The position numbers and the translations under genes were made by a program. The notes under the pieces were generated by a model. It was not told where the DNA came from. It saw only the letters and a program-made list of their open reading frames with translations, and did no database searches. Of a stretch of 64,000 bases of DNA, positions 16,311 to 24,624 are shown one piece after another. Numbering within the stretch: the stretch's first letter is position 1; each line of letters opens with the position of its first letter. The DNA is from Actinomadura chibensis NBRC 106107 (GTDB lineage Bacteria > Actinomycetota > Actinomycetes > Streptosporangiales > Streptosporangiaceae): assembly GCF_001552135.1 (NCBI RefSeq), contig NZ_BCQP01000025.1, forward strand, positions 87,109-151,108, read 5' to 3'.

Positions 16311-17018
16311 GTGGAAGCGCGCATCGAACAGGTGGTGACGTCGGGCACGCTGACCCTTGACGACACCGACCACGACGTCGAGAACAACACCTACATCGTC
16401 GGCGACGACGACGAGGTGATCGTCATCGACCCGGCGAACGACGCCGAGGCCATCCTCAAGGAGGTCGGCGACCGCGAGGTCATGGCCGTCCTGCTCACCG
16501 ACGGCAACGAACACCGTCTGAGCGTGGTGCTCGAAGTCGCCGCCGCCGGGGAGGAGGACGAGGAGAACTGGGCCCCGATCGCGCTGCACCGCGCGGACCG
16601 GCTGCTCTGGCGTGACTACTTCGGCCGCCTCGCCAAAGAGGAGGAGGACGAGGACGACGCCAAGGCGCTGCGCTCCCTCGAACCCGACATCTGGCTTGAG
16701 GACGGCGGGATCTTCGAGATCGCCGACGCCCAGCTGGAGATCGTCCACACGCCGGGCCACACCCCCGGCAGCGTGTGCGTGATCAGCGAGCAGATCGGCG
16801 TGCTGTTCGCGGGCGACACCCTGCACCGCGGCCGTCCGGGCTCGATCGGCGGCGTCTACGAGGACCTGCGCAAGCAGCTCAACTCGATCGGCGCCCTGCT
16901 CACTCCGCTGCCGAAGGACCTGCGGATCCTGCCCGCCCAGGGCGAGGAGACCACGGTCGGCGACGAGGACTCCCGCTGGGAGACGTGGGGCGCGCTGGCG
17001 CAGGAGTCCGACGACTAG
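16311..17018 (+). CDS. Metallo-beta-lactamase-fold protein with degenerate first metal motif
   Basis: A 235-residue MBL-fold protein. It keeps NNTYIVGDDDEVIVIDP, the later TPGHTPGS (His ligand) and VLFAGDTLHRG (bridging Asp). The canonical HxHxDH after strand 4 is absent: at about residues 63-68 it reads TDGNEH, so two His and the Asp are lost and only one His remains. A glutamate/aspartate-rich insert (AKEEEDEDDAKAL) follows. Hydrolytic activity of the glyoxalase-II kind is therefore doubtful. It is one base upstream of the RecB-type gene, so the two are probably co-translated. Confidence 0.75.
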   Translation: MEARIEQVVTSGTLTLDDTDHDVENNTYIVGDDDEVIVIDPANDAEAILKEVGDREVMAVLLTDGNEHRLSVVLEVAAAGEEDEENWAPIALHRADRLLWRDYFGRLAKEEEDEDDAKALRSLEPDIWLEDGGIFEIADAQLEIVHTPGHTPGSVCVISEQIGVLFAGDTLHRGRPGSIGGVYEDLRKQLNSIGALLTPLPKDLRILPAQGEETTVGDEDSRWETWGALAQESDD

Positions 17019-17019
17019 C

Positions 17020-17895
17020 GTGGAGCAGCTCGGCTTCGAGGGCATGCCGCGGCGGCTCTACACGTGCACGCCGTCGAGGCTGAACACCTGGCTGGACTGC
17101 CCCCGGCGGTACCGGATGACCTATCTCGACCGTCCGATGCCGCCGAAGGGCCCGCCGTGGGCGCACAACAGCGTGGGCGCGAGCGTCCACAACGCCCTGG
17201 CGGGCTGGTGGCGGCTGCCGGTGCGCGAGCGCACCCCCGAGTCGGCCGGGCGGCTCCTCGTCCGTGGCTGGCTGACCGACGGCTTCCGCGACGACGCCCA
17301 GTCCGCCGAGTGGCGGGAGCGGGCCCGCGAGATGACCGAGCGGTACGTCGCGGGGCTCGACCCGTCCGACGAGCCGCTCGGCGTGGAGCGGACCGTCGCG
17401 ACCCGCACCGACCGCATCGCCGTGTCCGGGCGCATCGACCGGCTGGACGCCCGCGGCGCCGAGCTCGTCGTCGTCGACTACAAGACGGGGCGGCACGTCC
17501 TCACCGCCGACGACGCGCGCGGCTCGCTGGCCCTCGCGCTGTACGCGATCGCCGCGGCGCGGGTGCTGCGCCGCCCGTGCCGCCGGGTGGAGCTGCACCA
17601 CCTGCCGTCCGGCGAGGTCGCCGCGTGGGAGCACACCGACGAGTCGCTGGCCCGGCACCTGCGCCGGGCCGAGTCGATCGCCGGGGAGGCCGCCGACGCC
17701 GACGAGGGGTACCGGGCCCGCGTCCCGAGGCCGCGCCCCGCGGGCGACGTCGACCACGCGCCGCACGACGACCTGTTCCCGCCCCGTCCCGGCTCCCTGT
17801 GCTCGTGGTGCGACTTCGCCCGGCACTGCCCCGAGGGCCAGGAGGCCGCCCCGCGCAAGGAACCCTGGGCGGCCCTCCCCGTGGACGTCTCCTGA
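17020..17895 (+). CDS. RecB-family PD-(D/E)XK nuclease with Fe-S cysteines
   Basis: A 291-residue single-domain nuclease. The N-terminal SRLNTWLDCPRRYRM carries the first cysteine; the core has GRIDRLDARG followed by VVDYKTGR (Asp and Lys of PD-DxK) and an LALYAIAAA helix; the C-terminal CSWCDFARHC gives three more cysteines. Four Cys in this C...CxxCx5C pattern form the [4Fe-4S] clamp of AddB/Cas4-type nucleases. There is no helicase domain and no CRISPR genes. Likely a stand-alone DNA exonuclease, possibly in repair. Start GTG 17020 directly after the MBL stop; convergent with the MpaB-like gene. Confidence 0.85.
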   Translation: MEQLGFEGMPRRLYTCTPSRLNTWLDCPRRYRMTYLDRPMPPKGPPWAHNSVGASVHNALAGWWRLPVRERTPESAGRLLVRGWLTDGFRDDAQSAEWRERAREMTERYVAGLDPSDEPLGVERTVATRTDRIAVSGRIDRLDARGAELVVVDYKTGRHVLTADDARGSLALALYAIAAARVLRRPCRRVELHHLPSGEVAAWEHTDESLARHLRRAESIAGEAADADEGYRARVPRPRPAGDVDHAPHDDLFPPRPGSLCSWCDFARHCPEGQEAAPRKEPWAALPVDVS

Positions 17896-17901
17896 GCCCG
17901 G

Positions 17902-18813
17902 CTAGGCCGCGGTGAGGGTCCTGCGGGCGTCCGGCCAGCGGCGCGGGTCGCGGAGGCCGTAGAGGCCCTTGCGGACGTCGTAGCCCTCGGCGGCGAGCCG
18001 CTGCCTGGCGCGTTCCAGCATGTCCCGGGTGTTCTTGGCGAAGGCGTAGTCGTGCAGCCGCTCCGGCAGCGTGTTCATCGCCAGCCGGAACGAGCGCAGC
18101 GCCGCCGTCACCGCCGGGCGGGGAAGCTCGGGAAGCGCCCCGTACATCTCGCGGGCCCAGTCGGGCAGCGAGTAGTAGCAGAGCGCGCCGAACGGGAAGT
18201 ACCCCGGCTTCCCCGGCGCGAGGTACTTGAGGTTCTCCGGCATCGCGGGCCACATCAGGAACCGCACCGTGGCCGCCGCCTCCTCGGTGACCCGCAGCTT
18301 CGGACGCGTCTCGGCGAGGTAGGCCTCCATCTCGGCGACGCTGCCGGGGACGTCCTCCGCGTGCAGCCCGACGTAGGTCGCGGTGTGGCGCTGCTCGTCC
18401 AGGTACCGGTCGGCCATGGCGCGGGTCAGCGGCAGCCCGGCCCGCCGCGCCACGTCCAGGTACGAGGACACCTCGGCGCAGTGCACCCAGAGGAGGAGTT
18501 CGGGCTGGTCGAGCCGCTCCTTCTTGCCCGTGTCGTGGTTGAGGATGCGCAGGCTCCGGTGGATCCGCCGGACGCGGTAGGCCAGCTCGTCGATCTCCTC
18601 GTGCGTCCCGAACGTGGAGACGCCGACGAAGTCGGCGGTGCGCTGGAGCCGCCCGAACGGGTCCTCCTGGAAGTTCGAGTTCTGCCACACGCCCCACATC
18701 GCCATGGGGTGCAGCGCTTGGAGCATGAGCCCGCGCACCCCGCCGATCCACATGGTCCGGTCGAGGTGGACGCGCCACGTGACGCTCTCGGGGGGCTGGA
18801 CGGTCGCGGGCAT
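17902..18813 (-). CDS. MpaB-like (DUF2236) haem oxygenase/peroxidase family protein
   Basis: A 303-residue, mainly helical protein of the ER-bound oxygenase MpaB/latex-clearing-protein family. Features include MWIGGVRGLMLQALHPMAM (the His in the haem-site region), FGRLQRTADFVGVSTFGT and LNHDTGKKERLDQPELLLWVHCAE. These proteins bind b-type haem and cleave or oxidise lipids or isoprenoids, but the substrate of most bacterial members is unknown. It has no signal peptide. An inverted repeat just upstream suggests control by a TetR-type repressor. Start ATG 18813. Confidence 0.8.
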   Translation of the reverse strand: MPATVQPPESVTWRVHLDRTMWIGGVRGLMLQALHPMAMWGVWQNSNFQEDPFGRLQRTADFVGVSTFGTHEEIDELAYRVRRIHRSLRILNHDTGKKERLDQPELLLWVHCAEVSSYLDVARRAGLPLTRAMADRYLDEQRHTATYVGLHAEDVPGSVAEMEAYLAETRPKLRVTEEAAATVRFLMWPAMPENLKYLAPGKPGYFPFGALCYYSLPDWAREMYGALPELPRPAVTAALRSFRLAMNTLPERLHDYAFAKNTRDMLERARQRLAAEGYDVRKGLYGLRDPRRWPDARRTLTAA

Positions 18814-18833
18814 CCTGGGTCACACCTCCATGA

Positions 18834-18855
18834 GACAAACTCAAGTAAGTGTGTC
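18834..18855. promoter_or_regulatory. Inverted repeat, putative operator of the MpaB-like gene
   Basis: GACAAAC (18834-18840) and GTGTGTC (18849-18855) are inverted with one mismatch and separated by 8 bases. They lie 21 bases upstream of the start codon, in a relatively AT-rich patch. The geometry suits a TetR dimer; no such regulator gene is adjacent. Confidence 0.4.
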
Positions 18856-18916
18856 ATTACTGACCCGCGACCGCGACACCGGGGCCCGGTGAGGCCCGTC
18901 ACGCTCCGGGCGCCGC

Positions 18917-19735
18917 CTAGACGGGCGTCCGGTCGAGCAGCTCGCGCAGACGGTCGGCGAACCGGGCCGGGTCCTCGGTGAAGCCGATGTGGTCGCCCGG
19001 GAACAGCGTCGGCTCGATCCCGAGGTGGGCGGCCAGCGCCCGCGACGCCCGGTCGCACAGCTGCCCCGCCGACGCCTCGCCGATCCCGATGACCAGCCGG
19101 TCCCGGACGGCGCGCAGCGCGTCGAGGTCGGGCGTCCAGCGGACGGTCCCGCGCATCTCGTGCGCGAACCAGCGCCGCTCGTCGGCCACCTGCCGGGGGT
19201 CGCGCTCCCCGCCGAACATCTGCTCCAGCACCGGGTCGGGCAGGTCGATGCCGGACGTCGCCATGAACTTGCGCCACGCCCCGATCACGTCGCCGTCGAG
19301 GTAGGTGGCGATCAGGTCGTCGGTCGCCTTGAGCAGCGCCTCGGCGTCCGGCAGGACCCGGTCGAGCGGCGGCTCGTGCGCGATCACCGTGCTGACCCGC
19401 GCCGGGTGCGACTGCGCCAGCGCGAGGACGGTGCACGCGCCGCCGCTCGTCCCGAAGACGGTCGCCGGGCCCGCGCCCACCTCCGCGATCAGCCGGGCCA
19501 GGTCGTCCGCGCGCAGCGGCGGGGTCGAGTCCTCCTCGGGGTCGTCGACGGGGCTGCGGCCGATGCCGCGCGGGTCGGTCGTGAGGACGGTGCGGTCGGC
19601 GGCGAGCAGGTCGGCCAGTGGCTCGAACGCCGCGGCGTCCATGGGCGCGCCGACGAGCGCGACGAGCGGCCCCCGGCCGCGCACCTCGTAGTGCAGGCGG
19701 GCGCCGGGAACGCGCAGGGTACGGACGGACGTCAT
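18917..19735 (-). CDS. Alpha/beta hydrolase
   Basis: A 272-residue hydrolase. A cap-containing alpha/beta fold with the nucleophile elbow FGTSGGAC (Ser), the oxyanion strand VALVGAPMDAAAFEPL and a C-terminal catalytic-His region LFPGDHIGFTEDP. The core is like haloperoxidase/esterase-type hydrolases; no substrate is evident. ATG 19735 is preceded by GGAGGAGA at ideal distance; the longer reading from 19795 adds a non-family N-terminus. Upstream lies the SAM methyltransferase gene on the same strand (93-base gap). Confidence 0.85.
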   Translation of the reverse strand: MTSVRTLRVPGARLHYEVRGRGPLVALVGAPMDAAAFEPLADLLAADRTVLTTDPRGIGRSPVDDPEEDSTPPLRADDLARLIAEVGAGPATVFGTSGGACTVLALAQSHPARVSTVIAHEPPLDRVLPDAEALLKATDDLIATYLDGDVIGAWRKFMATSGIDLPDPVLEQMFGGERDPRQVADERRWFAHEMRGTVRWTPDLDALRAVRDRLVIGIGEASAGQLCDRASRALAAHLGIEPTLFPGDHIGFTEDPARFADRLRELLDRTPV

Positions 19736-19828
19736 CGGGTCTCCTCCAGGGATCGGCGGTCGGAGGTGCAGACCTCCGGCCCCGCCGGAACTCATCGCCC
19801 GGACGGAGACCCGGCGCGGCGGCCCCGC

Positions 19829-20470
19829 TCAGCGGACGGCGGTGCCCGCGATGAAGGCCGTCCCGACCGTCCGGACGCGCGCCGTCCAGCCCCAGCCCGC
19901 GAGATCCCGCACGAGCCGTTCCGGCTCGTGGAAGACCTTCACCACGCGGTGCTCGCTGCCGTCGGCCAGCGTCCGCCGGACGGCGGGCGCGGGCTGCCCG
20001 TCGAGGACCTCCTCGAACGCGGCCTCGCCCGGCCCGTTGTCGAGGAAGACGGCGGTGCCGCCGGGGGCCAGGGCGTCCGCGACGGTCCGCCAGAAGCCCG
20101 CGAGCCGTCCGGGCGGGACGTGCGACAGCCAGAACGCGAAGAAGACCGTGTCGTACCGCCGTTCCGGCCGCCACTCGAAAAGGTCGGCGCGGCCGAACGC
20201 CACGTTCGGCGACGTCACCCGCCCCCGCGCGATGGCGAGCGCCTCGGGCGCGGCGTCGAGCGCGGTGACCGACCGGGCCCGCGCGGCGAGGGAGCCCGTC
20301 CACTGGCCGGTGCCGCAGGCCAGCTCCAGCACGTCCCCGGCGACCGGCAGCTCCTCGAACACCGGCCGCAGTTCCGCGATGTCGTCGCGCTCCTCGTACT
20401 CCCGGTCGTACTCGGGCGCGCGGGCCCGGTAGTAGGCGATCTGCTCCTGGACCATGGCGTCCGCGTCCAT
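19829..20470 (-). CDS. Class I SAM-dependent methyltransferase
   Basis: A 213-residue protein of the Methyltransf_25/11 type: VLELACGTGQWTGSL (motif I), VTALDAAPEALAIAR (motif II, acidic residue after strand 2), YDTVFFAFWLSHVPPGRL (motif IV) and LAPGGTAVFLDN (post-motif). The N-terminus (IAYYRARAPEYDREYEERD) is typical of small-molecule methyltransferases of the UbiE/sarcosine type. The substrate is unknown. The start may be ATG 20470 or the ATG five codons later. Confidence 0.85.
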   Translation of the reverse strand: MDADAMVQEQIAYYRARAPEYDREYEERDDIAELRPVFEELPVAGDVLELACGTGQWTGSLAARARSVTALDAAPEALAIARGRVTSPNVAFGRADLFEWRPERRYDTVFFAFWLSHVPPGRLAGFWRTVADALAPGGTAVFLDNGPGEAAFEEVLDGQPAPAVRRTLADGSEHRVVKVFHEPERLVRDLAGWGWTARVRTVGTAFIAGTAVR

Positions 20471-20517
20471 GCCGACACGGTAACCCGATCATGGACGTCC
20501 GGCCATGCCCCTGGGCG

Positions 20518-20548
20518 CGTCAGTCGGCCCGTCAGTGCGCCCGTCAGT
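20518..20548. repeat. Three CGTCAGT repeats with 12-bp period
   Basis: CGTCAGT occurs at 20518, 20530 and 20542, the last overlapping the stop codon of the DUF1059 gene. Probably slippage-generated; function not apparent. Confidence 0.5.
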
Positions 20549-20735
20549 GGGCGGCGAGGTGCTCGTCCTTGAGCCCGCTCCGGATCTCCTCGCGCAGCTC
20601 GGGCGTGTCCTCGTGGCCGTGGACGGAGGCCGCGTGCTCGGCGGCGGCGCGGACGACCTCGTCCTCCTCGCCGCTGATGGTGAGCGTGCAGCCCGACTCG
20701 CTCGGCATGTCCCGGCAGTCGGCGACCTTCCGCAT
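20544..20735 (-). CDS. DUF1059 small protein
   Basis: 63 residues: MRKVADCRDMPSESGCTLTI, then GEEDEVVRAAAEHAASVHG and a short acidic helix. This is the complete DUF1059 module, with two conserved cysteines (C7 and C16) and the VHGH motif. Found widely in actinobacteria; function unknown. Monocistronic, with a purine-rich GAGGAGGAA directly upstream of the ATG. Confidence 0.85.
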   Translation of the reverse strand: MRKVADCRDMPSESGCTLTISGEEDEVVRAAAEHAASVHGHEDTPELREEIRSGLKDEHLAAH

Positions 20736-20912
20736 CGTTCCTCCTCCCGCACCGCATCGCCAGAGTTACCCCTCTTCCCGTCAAGCGTTACATATCCCCA
20801 GGTGAGCGGGAAGTGAGGCGCGGCCACGTCCCGGCCAAGTCTCGGTCACGCGGGGACAGGGCCGCCCCGGCGCGCGGTCGGTCGCGCCCGGGACGGCTGG
20901 TCGGAGCCGGGC

Positions 20913-21749
20913 TCAGGCCGCGGAGACCACGCTCTCGATCCACTCCCGGTGGGCGGTCACGTCCGTGTAGATGCCCTTGCCGGTGCTGCAGTCGGGCAAC
21001 TGCGGGGCCGGCTTGTCCGGGTCGTACGGCAGCGCCTCCACCCGGCTGAACGCGCCGATGAGCCGCCACCCCGCCGGGGTGCCGCGCAGCAGGGGCCCGC
21101 CGGAGTCGCCGAAGCAGGCGCCGGACCTGGTGTCCGGGTTGCCCGTGCACACCTCGGCGGCCGCGTCGATCGGCGCGACGATGTTCACGCAGGCCGACGG
21201 CTCGCGGATCGCCGAGTCGAGCTGCTGCAGGACGTCGGGCGCGTCGGCGCACCCGGTGTTCGGGCCGGGCGAGGCGCAGCCCCAGCCGATCAGCCGGACC
21301 GGGGTGCCGGTGGGCTGCCGCGCGTCCAGCGGGACGGGCGCGTTCGCGACCGGCCGGTCGAGCCGGACCAGCGCCACGTCGAACGCGGTCTCGGTGCGGT
21401 CGGGGTGGACGACGATCCGGTCGGCCCCCCGGACGCCGCCGCCCTCGTCCTTGCGCAGGCTTCCGACGCGCAACTGGAGATCACCGGGCTGCTTGCTCTG
21501 GACGCAGTGCGCGGCGGTGACGACCCATCGGTCGGTGATCAGGCTGCCGCCGCAGAAGTGCCCGCCCGAGGGGTCCTGCAGCGACACCATGAAGGAGTAC
21601 GGCTCGGTCGCGTCCTCGCCGCCGATGATGGTGGCGGTGACGTCGCCCGGTCCGGGCGGGTCGGGGTCGGCCAGCGCGCTCGGCGCGGTCGTCCCGAGAC
21701 AGAGCGCCGCCGCGGCCGGCGCGATCAGCGCCAGGCGAAGTTTGCGCAC
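20913..21749 (-). CDS. Secreted trypsin-like serine protease (S1A)
   Basis: A 278-residue precursor. A signal peptide (VRKLRLALIAPAAAALCLG, cleavage near ALADP) leads to a chymotrypsin-fold domain beginning at IIGGEDATEPYSF, the classical zymogen activation site. The triad is H in TAAHC, D in FDVALVRL and S in GDSGGPL, and paired cysteines fit the usual disulfides. Extracellular endopeptidase; the residue six before the Ser (GACFGDSGGP) leaves trypsin-like specificity undecided. Start GTG 21749 has AAGGA nine bases upstream and gives a proper signal peptide; the earlier ATG at 21833 does not. Confidence 0.9.
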   Translation of the reverse strand: MRKLRLALIAPAAAALCLGTTAPSALADPDPPGPGDVTATIIGGEDATEPYSFMVSLQDPSGGHFCGGSLITDRWVVTAAHCVQSKQPGDLQLRVGSLRKDEGGGVRGADRIVVHPDRTETAFDVALVRLDRPVANAPVPLDARQPTGTPVRLIGWGCASPGPNTGCADAPDVLQQLDSAIREPSACVNIVAPIDAAAEVCTGNPDTRSGACFGDSGGPLLRGTPAGWRLIGAFSRVEALPYDPDKPAPQLPDCSTGKGIYTDVTAHREWIESVVSAA

Positions 21750-21927
21750 GGTGGGTGTCCTTCCGGTGCGTCCGGGCGGCGCGGCCGAGGGGCTCGTCCG
21801 GCGCCGCGGGACCATCCGTTGATGATCTTGCACCCGACGCTAGGGGCCGCCCGCCTCGCGGACGATCCAGCGGGCCCGCCCATTCCCGGTGCAGCGGGCA
21901 CCACCACCCGGTGCCGGGCGCCACCGG

Positions 21928-22758
21928 CTAGAGGGCGGCGCGGTGGCCTTCGAGGAGGGCGCGGGAGTCGGCGGGGGAGAGGGTGACGTCTTCGAGGAGC
22001 TTCCAGGTGTCCCACAGGTCGGCCTGGGCGGCGTCGATGCCGAGCGCGGTGTGGACGAGCGAGATCCGGTCGGTGACGCCCGGGAACTCCAGGACGTCGA
22101 AGGACCCGTTGAGCCCCGCGTGGACCCCGTTGGACGTCGGGATCACCCGGACGGTCGACCGCCCGTCGGCGGCGAGGTCGAGCAGGTGGGTGAACTGGGC
22201 GCGCATGACGTCGGCGGGGCCGCCGTGGTGCTCCAGCATGTAGCCGTCGAGGATGACGTCCAGGGTGCGGGGCCTGCCGGACGGGGCGTGCTGCTGCCGG
22301 TTGCGCAGGAGGTCGAGCTCCTCCTCGACGTTCAGCCGGGGGACGTGGTGCTGGAAGAGCAGCCGGGCGTACTCCTCGCAGCGGACGAGCTCCGGCATCC
22401 GCGCGATGCCGAACGTGTGGATGATCGGGGACTCCGACTCGACGGTGTAGATGTCGCGGACGAGGGCCTTCAGCCGTCCGACGTGCCGCGCGAGCCACGG
22501 CGGCCCGGCCGGGCGGGACGCGAGGTCGACGAGGACGTCGCGGACCCGCGGCGGCGCGCCGTAGGCGTCCAGGATCTCGCCGACCTGCGCGGGCGTGACC
22601 TCGCCGAAGCCGGTCTCGACGCGGGCGAGCCAGTTGGCGTCACGGCCGAGCAGGGACGCGGCCTCCGGATAGGACAGTTCGAGGATCTCCCGGATCTTCC
22701 GCAGGTGCTGCCCCAGGCTCCGGGCATTGATGTTGGGGGCTCGGTAATCCACCGGCAT
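21928..22758 (-). CDS. XRE-family regulator with DUF5753 domain
   Basis: A 276-residue protein. The N-terminal helix-turn-helix (LGQHLRKIREILELSYPEAASLLGRDANWLARVETGFGEV, split over about residues 16-55) is followed by the DUF5753 effector domain (SPIIHTFGIARMPELVRCEEYAR, GGPADVMRAQFTHLLDLA, GSFDVLEFPG). Such regulators are numerous in Streptomyces and Actinomadura and usually pair with a DUF397 gene; here no DUF397 neighbour is present, so it is an orphan copy. A second XRE/DUF5753 gene with DUF397 partners lies at 51099-51956. Confidence 0.85.
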   Translation of the reverse strand: MPVDYRAPNINARSLGQHLRKIREILELSYPEAASLLGRDANWLARVETGFGEVTPAQVGEILDAYGAPPRVRDVLVDLASRPAGPPWLARHVGRLKALVRDIYTVESESPIIHTFGIARMPELVRCEEYARLLFQHHVPRLNVEEELDLLRNRQQHAPSGRPRTLDVILDGYMLEHHGGPADVMRAQFTHLLDLAADGRSTVRVIPTSNGVHAGLNGSFDVLEFPGVTDRISLVHTALGIDAAQADLWDTWKLLEDVTLSPADSRALLEGHRAAL

Positions 22759-22878
22759 ACGCCCAGCCTAGGCCGAATCCGGCTCCGGTGCGCACACTTC
22801 CCGTCGCCGAGCGTGCACATCTCGGATGTCCGTCTGGTGGACGTCCGGTGTCCGGCCCTGGACGCGGCGGCTCCGGCC

Positions 22879-23760
22879 TCAGCCGAGCCCGGTGCGCTCC
22901 GCCTGCGCCCAGAAGTCGCGGAGGGCGGCGGCCGTCGTCTCGGGGGCGTCCCAGGCGGGCGAGTGCGCGGCGCTCGGGATCACGACCTTGGACGCGCCGA
23001 GCCGCTCGGCCATCTCGGCCTGGGCGGGCGGCAGCCAGACGTCGTCGTCCTCCCCGTAGAGGACGAGCACCCGCAGCCCCGTGTCGGCGCAGTGCTTGAC
23101 CAGCTCGTCGACCCGGTCGGGCGCGGTGAGGATCTCGTCGGACATCCGGACGAGGCCCGTCTCGGAGTTGCCGAGCGTGCGCGCCTTGAGGAAGGCGATG
23201 ATCTCCTCGTGGACGCCGCGCGCGGAGTAGTCGGGCTCCAGGGCGATCTCCCAGATCGTCGGCATGCCGAGCTCGGGGATCGCGTCGCGCAGGGACTGCG
23301 CCCTGGTCGCGGCCTTCCCGGTGACGGCGGACGGCCCGGAGCTCATCAGCGTGAGCGACGCGGGGCGGACCCGGTCGGCGAGCACCGCCTCCCGGCACAC
23401 CAGCCCGCCGAACGAGTGCCCGACGAGGTGCGCCGGGTCGGGGCCGAGCGCTTCGAGCAGGGCGCTGACGTCCTCGCCGAGCGCCGCGCGGCCGTAGGCG
23501 GCGTCGTCGTCCGGCCCGGCGGACTCGTACTGCCCGCGCATGTCGATCGAGAGGACGCGCCGGCCGGACGCCGCGAGGCTGTGCAGGACGGCGAGGAAGT
23601 CCTCCTTGCTGCCCGTCAGGCCGGGGACGAGGAGCGCCGGGCGGCGTTCGGGCACCCCGGACCCCGGGAGGGCCTCCAGGGCGGCGAACGAGCCGCGGGG
23701 GGTCTCGACGTTCGTCCGGCGCACGCCGGGGGGCAGGGTCAGGAACCGGGGCGTACTCAC
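22879..23760 (-). CDS. Alpha/beta hydrolase
   Basis: A 293-residue hydrolase: LLVPGLTGSKEDFLAVL (oxyanion-hole strand), VLSIDMRGQYES, the nucleophile elbow VGHSFGGLVCREAV (Ser) and LVLYGEDDDVWLPPAQ (Asp) with SAAHSPAWD (His). A serine-esterase-type catalytic triad is complete. It has no signal peptide and no substrate clue. Start GTG 23760. It is divergent from the GDPD-like gene across a 68-base spacer that contains a perfect palindrome. Confidence 0.85.
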   Translation of the reverse strand: MSTPRFLTLPPGVRRTNVETPRGSFAALEALPGSGVPERRPALLVPGLTGSKEDFLAVLHSLAASGRRVLSIDMRGQYESAGPDDDAAYGRAALGEDVSALLEALGPDPAHLVGHSFGGLVCREAVLADRVRPASLTLMSSGPSAVTGKAATRAQSLRDAIPELGMPTIWEIALEPDYSARGVHEEIIAFLKARTLGNSETGLVRMSDEILTAPDRVDELVKHCADTGLRVLVLYGEDDDVWLPPAQAEMAERLGASKVVIPSAAHSPAWDAPETTAAALRDFWAQAERTGLG

Positions 23761-23788
23761 GGGGGACCACCATACTCAATGCCGCATG

Positions 23789-23803
23789 CTCACCGCTGGT
23801 GAG
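23789..23803. promoter_or_regulatory. Palindrome CTCACC-gct-GGTGAG in divergent promoter region
   Basis: CTCACC (23789-23794) and GGTGAG (23798-23803) are perfect inverted arms with a 3-base centre, between the divergent starts of the hydrolase and the GDPD-like gene. It may be an operator for one or both. Confidence 0.35.
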
Positions 23804-23816
23804 AAAGCGGCGGTGG

Positions 23817-23822
23817 TAGCGT
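23817..23822 (+). promoter_or_regulatory. -10 element TAGCGT, probable leaderless start
   Basis: TAGCGT ends six bases before GTG 23829; no ribosome-binding site is seen. Confidence 0.4.
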
Positions 23823-23828
23823 CGCAGG

Positions 23829-24515
23829 GTGCGTCCGAAGCCTGCGATCTCCGCGCACCGCCGGGACGAGGCGGGCCTCACGGGGCTCACCGCGGCCGTC
23901 GAGTCCGGGGCCGAGTACGTCGAGATCGACATCCGCCGGACGGGGGACGGCCGGCTCGTCGTCCACCACGACGCCGAGGTCGGCGGCCTGGCGCTGAAAC
24001 GGCTCACCTACGAGCGGGTGCAGGACCTTTCGCCGCGTCCCGTCCCGCTGGTCAGCGACGCCATGCGGATCATCGCGGGCCGCGCCCAGGGGCACCTCGA
24101 CCTCAAGGAGCGCGGCTGCGAGCACGAGACCGTCGAGCTCGCGATGGACGCGTTCGGGCCGGACGGCTTCGTCGTCACGACCCGCGAGGTGGTCTCCCTC
24201 GTGCAGATCAAGAAGAGCTTCCCCCGCGCCCGGACGGCCCTGTCGGTGGGCCGCAACCTGTGGGAGCGCGGCGTCGCGCGCGACTTCGCGCCGCTGCGGC
24301 TGATCCGCAGGGCGGGCGCCGACATGGTCGCGGTGAACCACCGGCTGGCCCGCGTCGGCGTGCTCCGCCAGTGCGCCCGCGCCGGGATCCCCGCCATGGT
24401 CTGGACGGTCAACGCCGAGCCCGTCATGCGCCGGTTCCTGCGCGACCCGCGGGTCGCCGTCCTCGTGACCGACCGGCCCGGCACCGCGCTGGAACTCCGC
24501 GACAAGCCGAACTGA
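23829..24515 (+). CDS. Glycerophosphodiester phosphodiesterase-like protein
   Basis: A 228-residue TIM-barrel protein. The N-terminal SAHRRDEAGLTG replaces the usual AHRG...EN, followed by VESGAEYVEIDIRRTGDGRLVVHHD, GHLDLKERG and a C-terminal VWTVNAEPVMRRFL, all characteristic of GDPD enzymes (hydrolysis of glycerophosphodiesters to glycerol-3-phosphate and alcohol). The conserved glycine after HR is replaced (HRRDEA), so activity is likely but not certain. No signal peptide, hence cytosolic. Followed by a strong terminator. Confidence 0.8.
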   Translation: MRPKPAISAHRRDEAGLTGLTAAVESGAEYVEIDIRRTGDGRLVVHHDAEVGGLALKRLTYERVQDLSPRPVPLVSDAMRIIAGRAQGHLDLKERGCEHETVELAMDAFGPDGFVVTTREVVSLVQIKKSFPRARTALSVGRNLWERGVARDFAPLRLIRRAGADMVAVNHRLARVGVLRQCARAGIPAMVWTVNAEPVMRRFLRDPRVAVLVTDRPGTALELRDKPN

Positions 24516-24566
24516 CCCCGGCCGGGGCCCACCCCCAGGGACACGCGGCCAGGCGCGCAGACGGAA

Positions 24567-24600
24567 GAACCGCGAGACCGGGGCTCCGGTCTCGCGGTTC
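24567..24600. terminator. Bidirectional terminator, GDPD/DEAD helicase
   Basis: A perfect 15-bp inverted repeat (24567-24581 and 24586-24600, arm GAACCGCGAGACCGG) with a 4-base loop GGCT, lying between the two convergent genes. Confidence 0.85.
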
Positions 24601-24624
24601 GGCGCTCTCTCGCTGTGTACCTGG

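Noticed and set aside
17020..17895. Cas4 of a CRISPR system
   Set aside because: The Fe-S RecB-type nuclease resembles Cas4, but no repeats or other cas genes exist in the window.
18426..20492. A 688-codon minus-strand reading
   Set aside because: Lies across three well-supported genes (MpaB-like, hydrolase, methyltransferase) in another frame; Arg/Pro/Gly-rich and lacking domain features.
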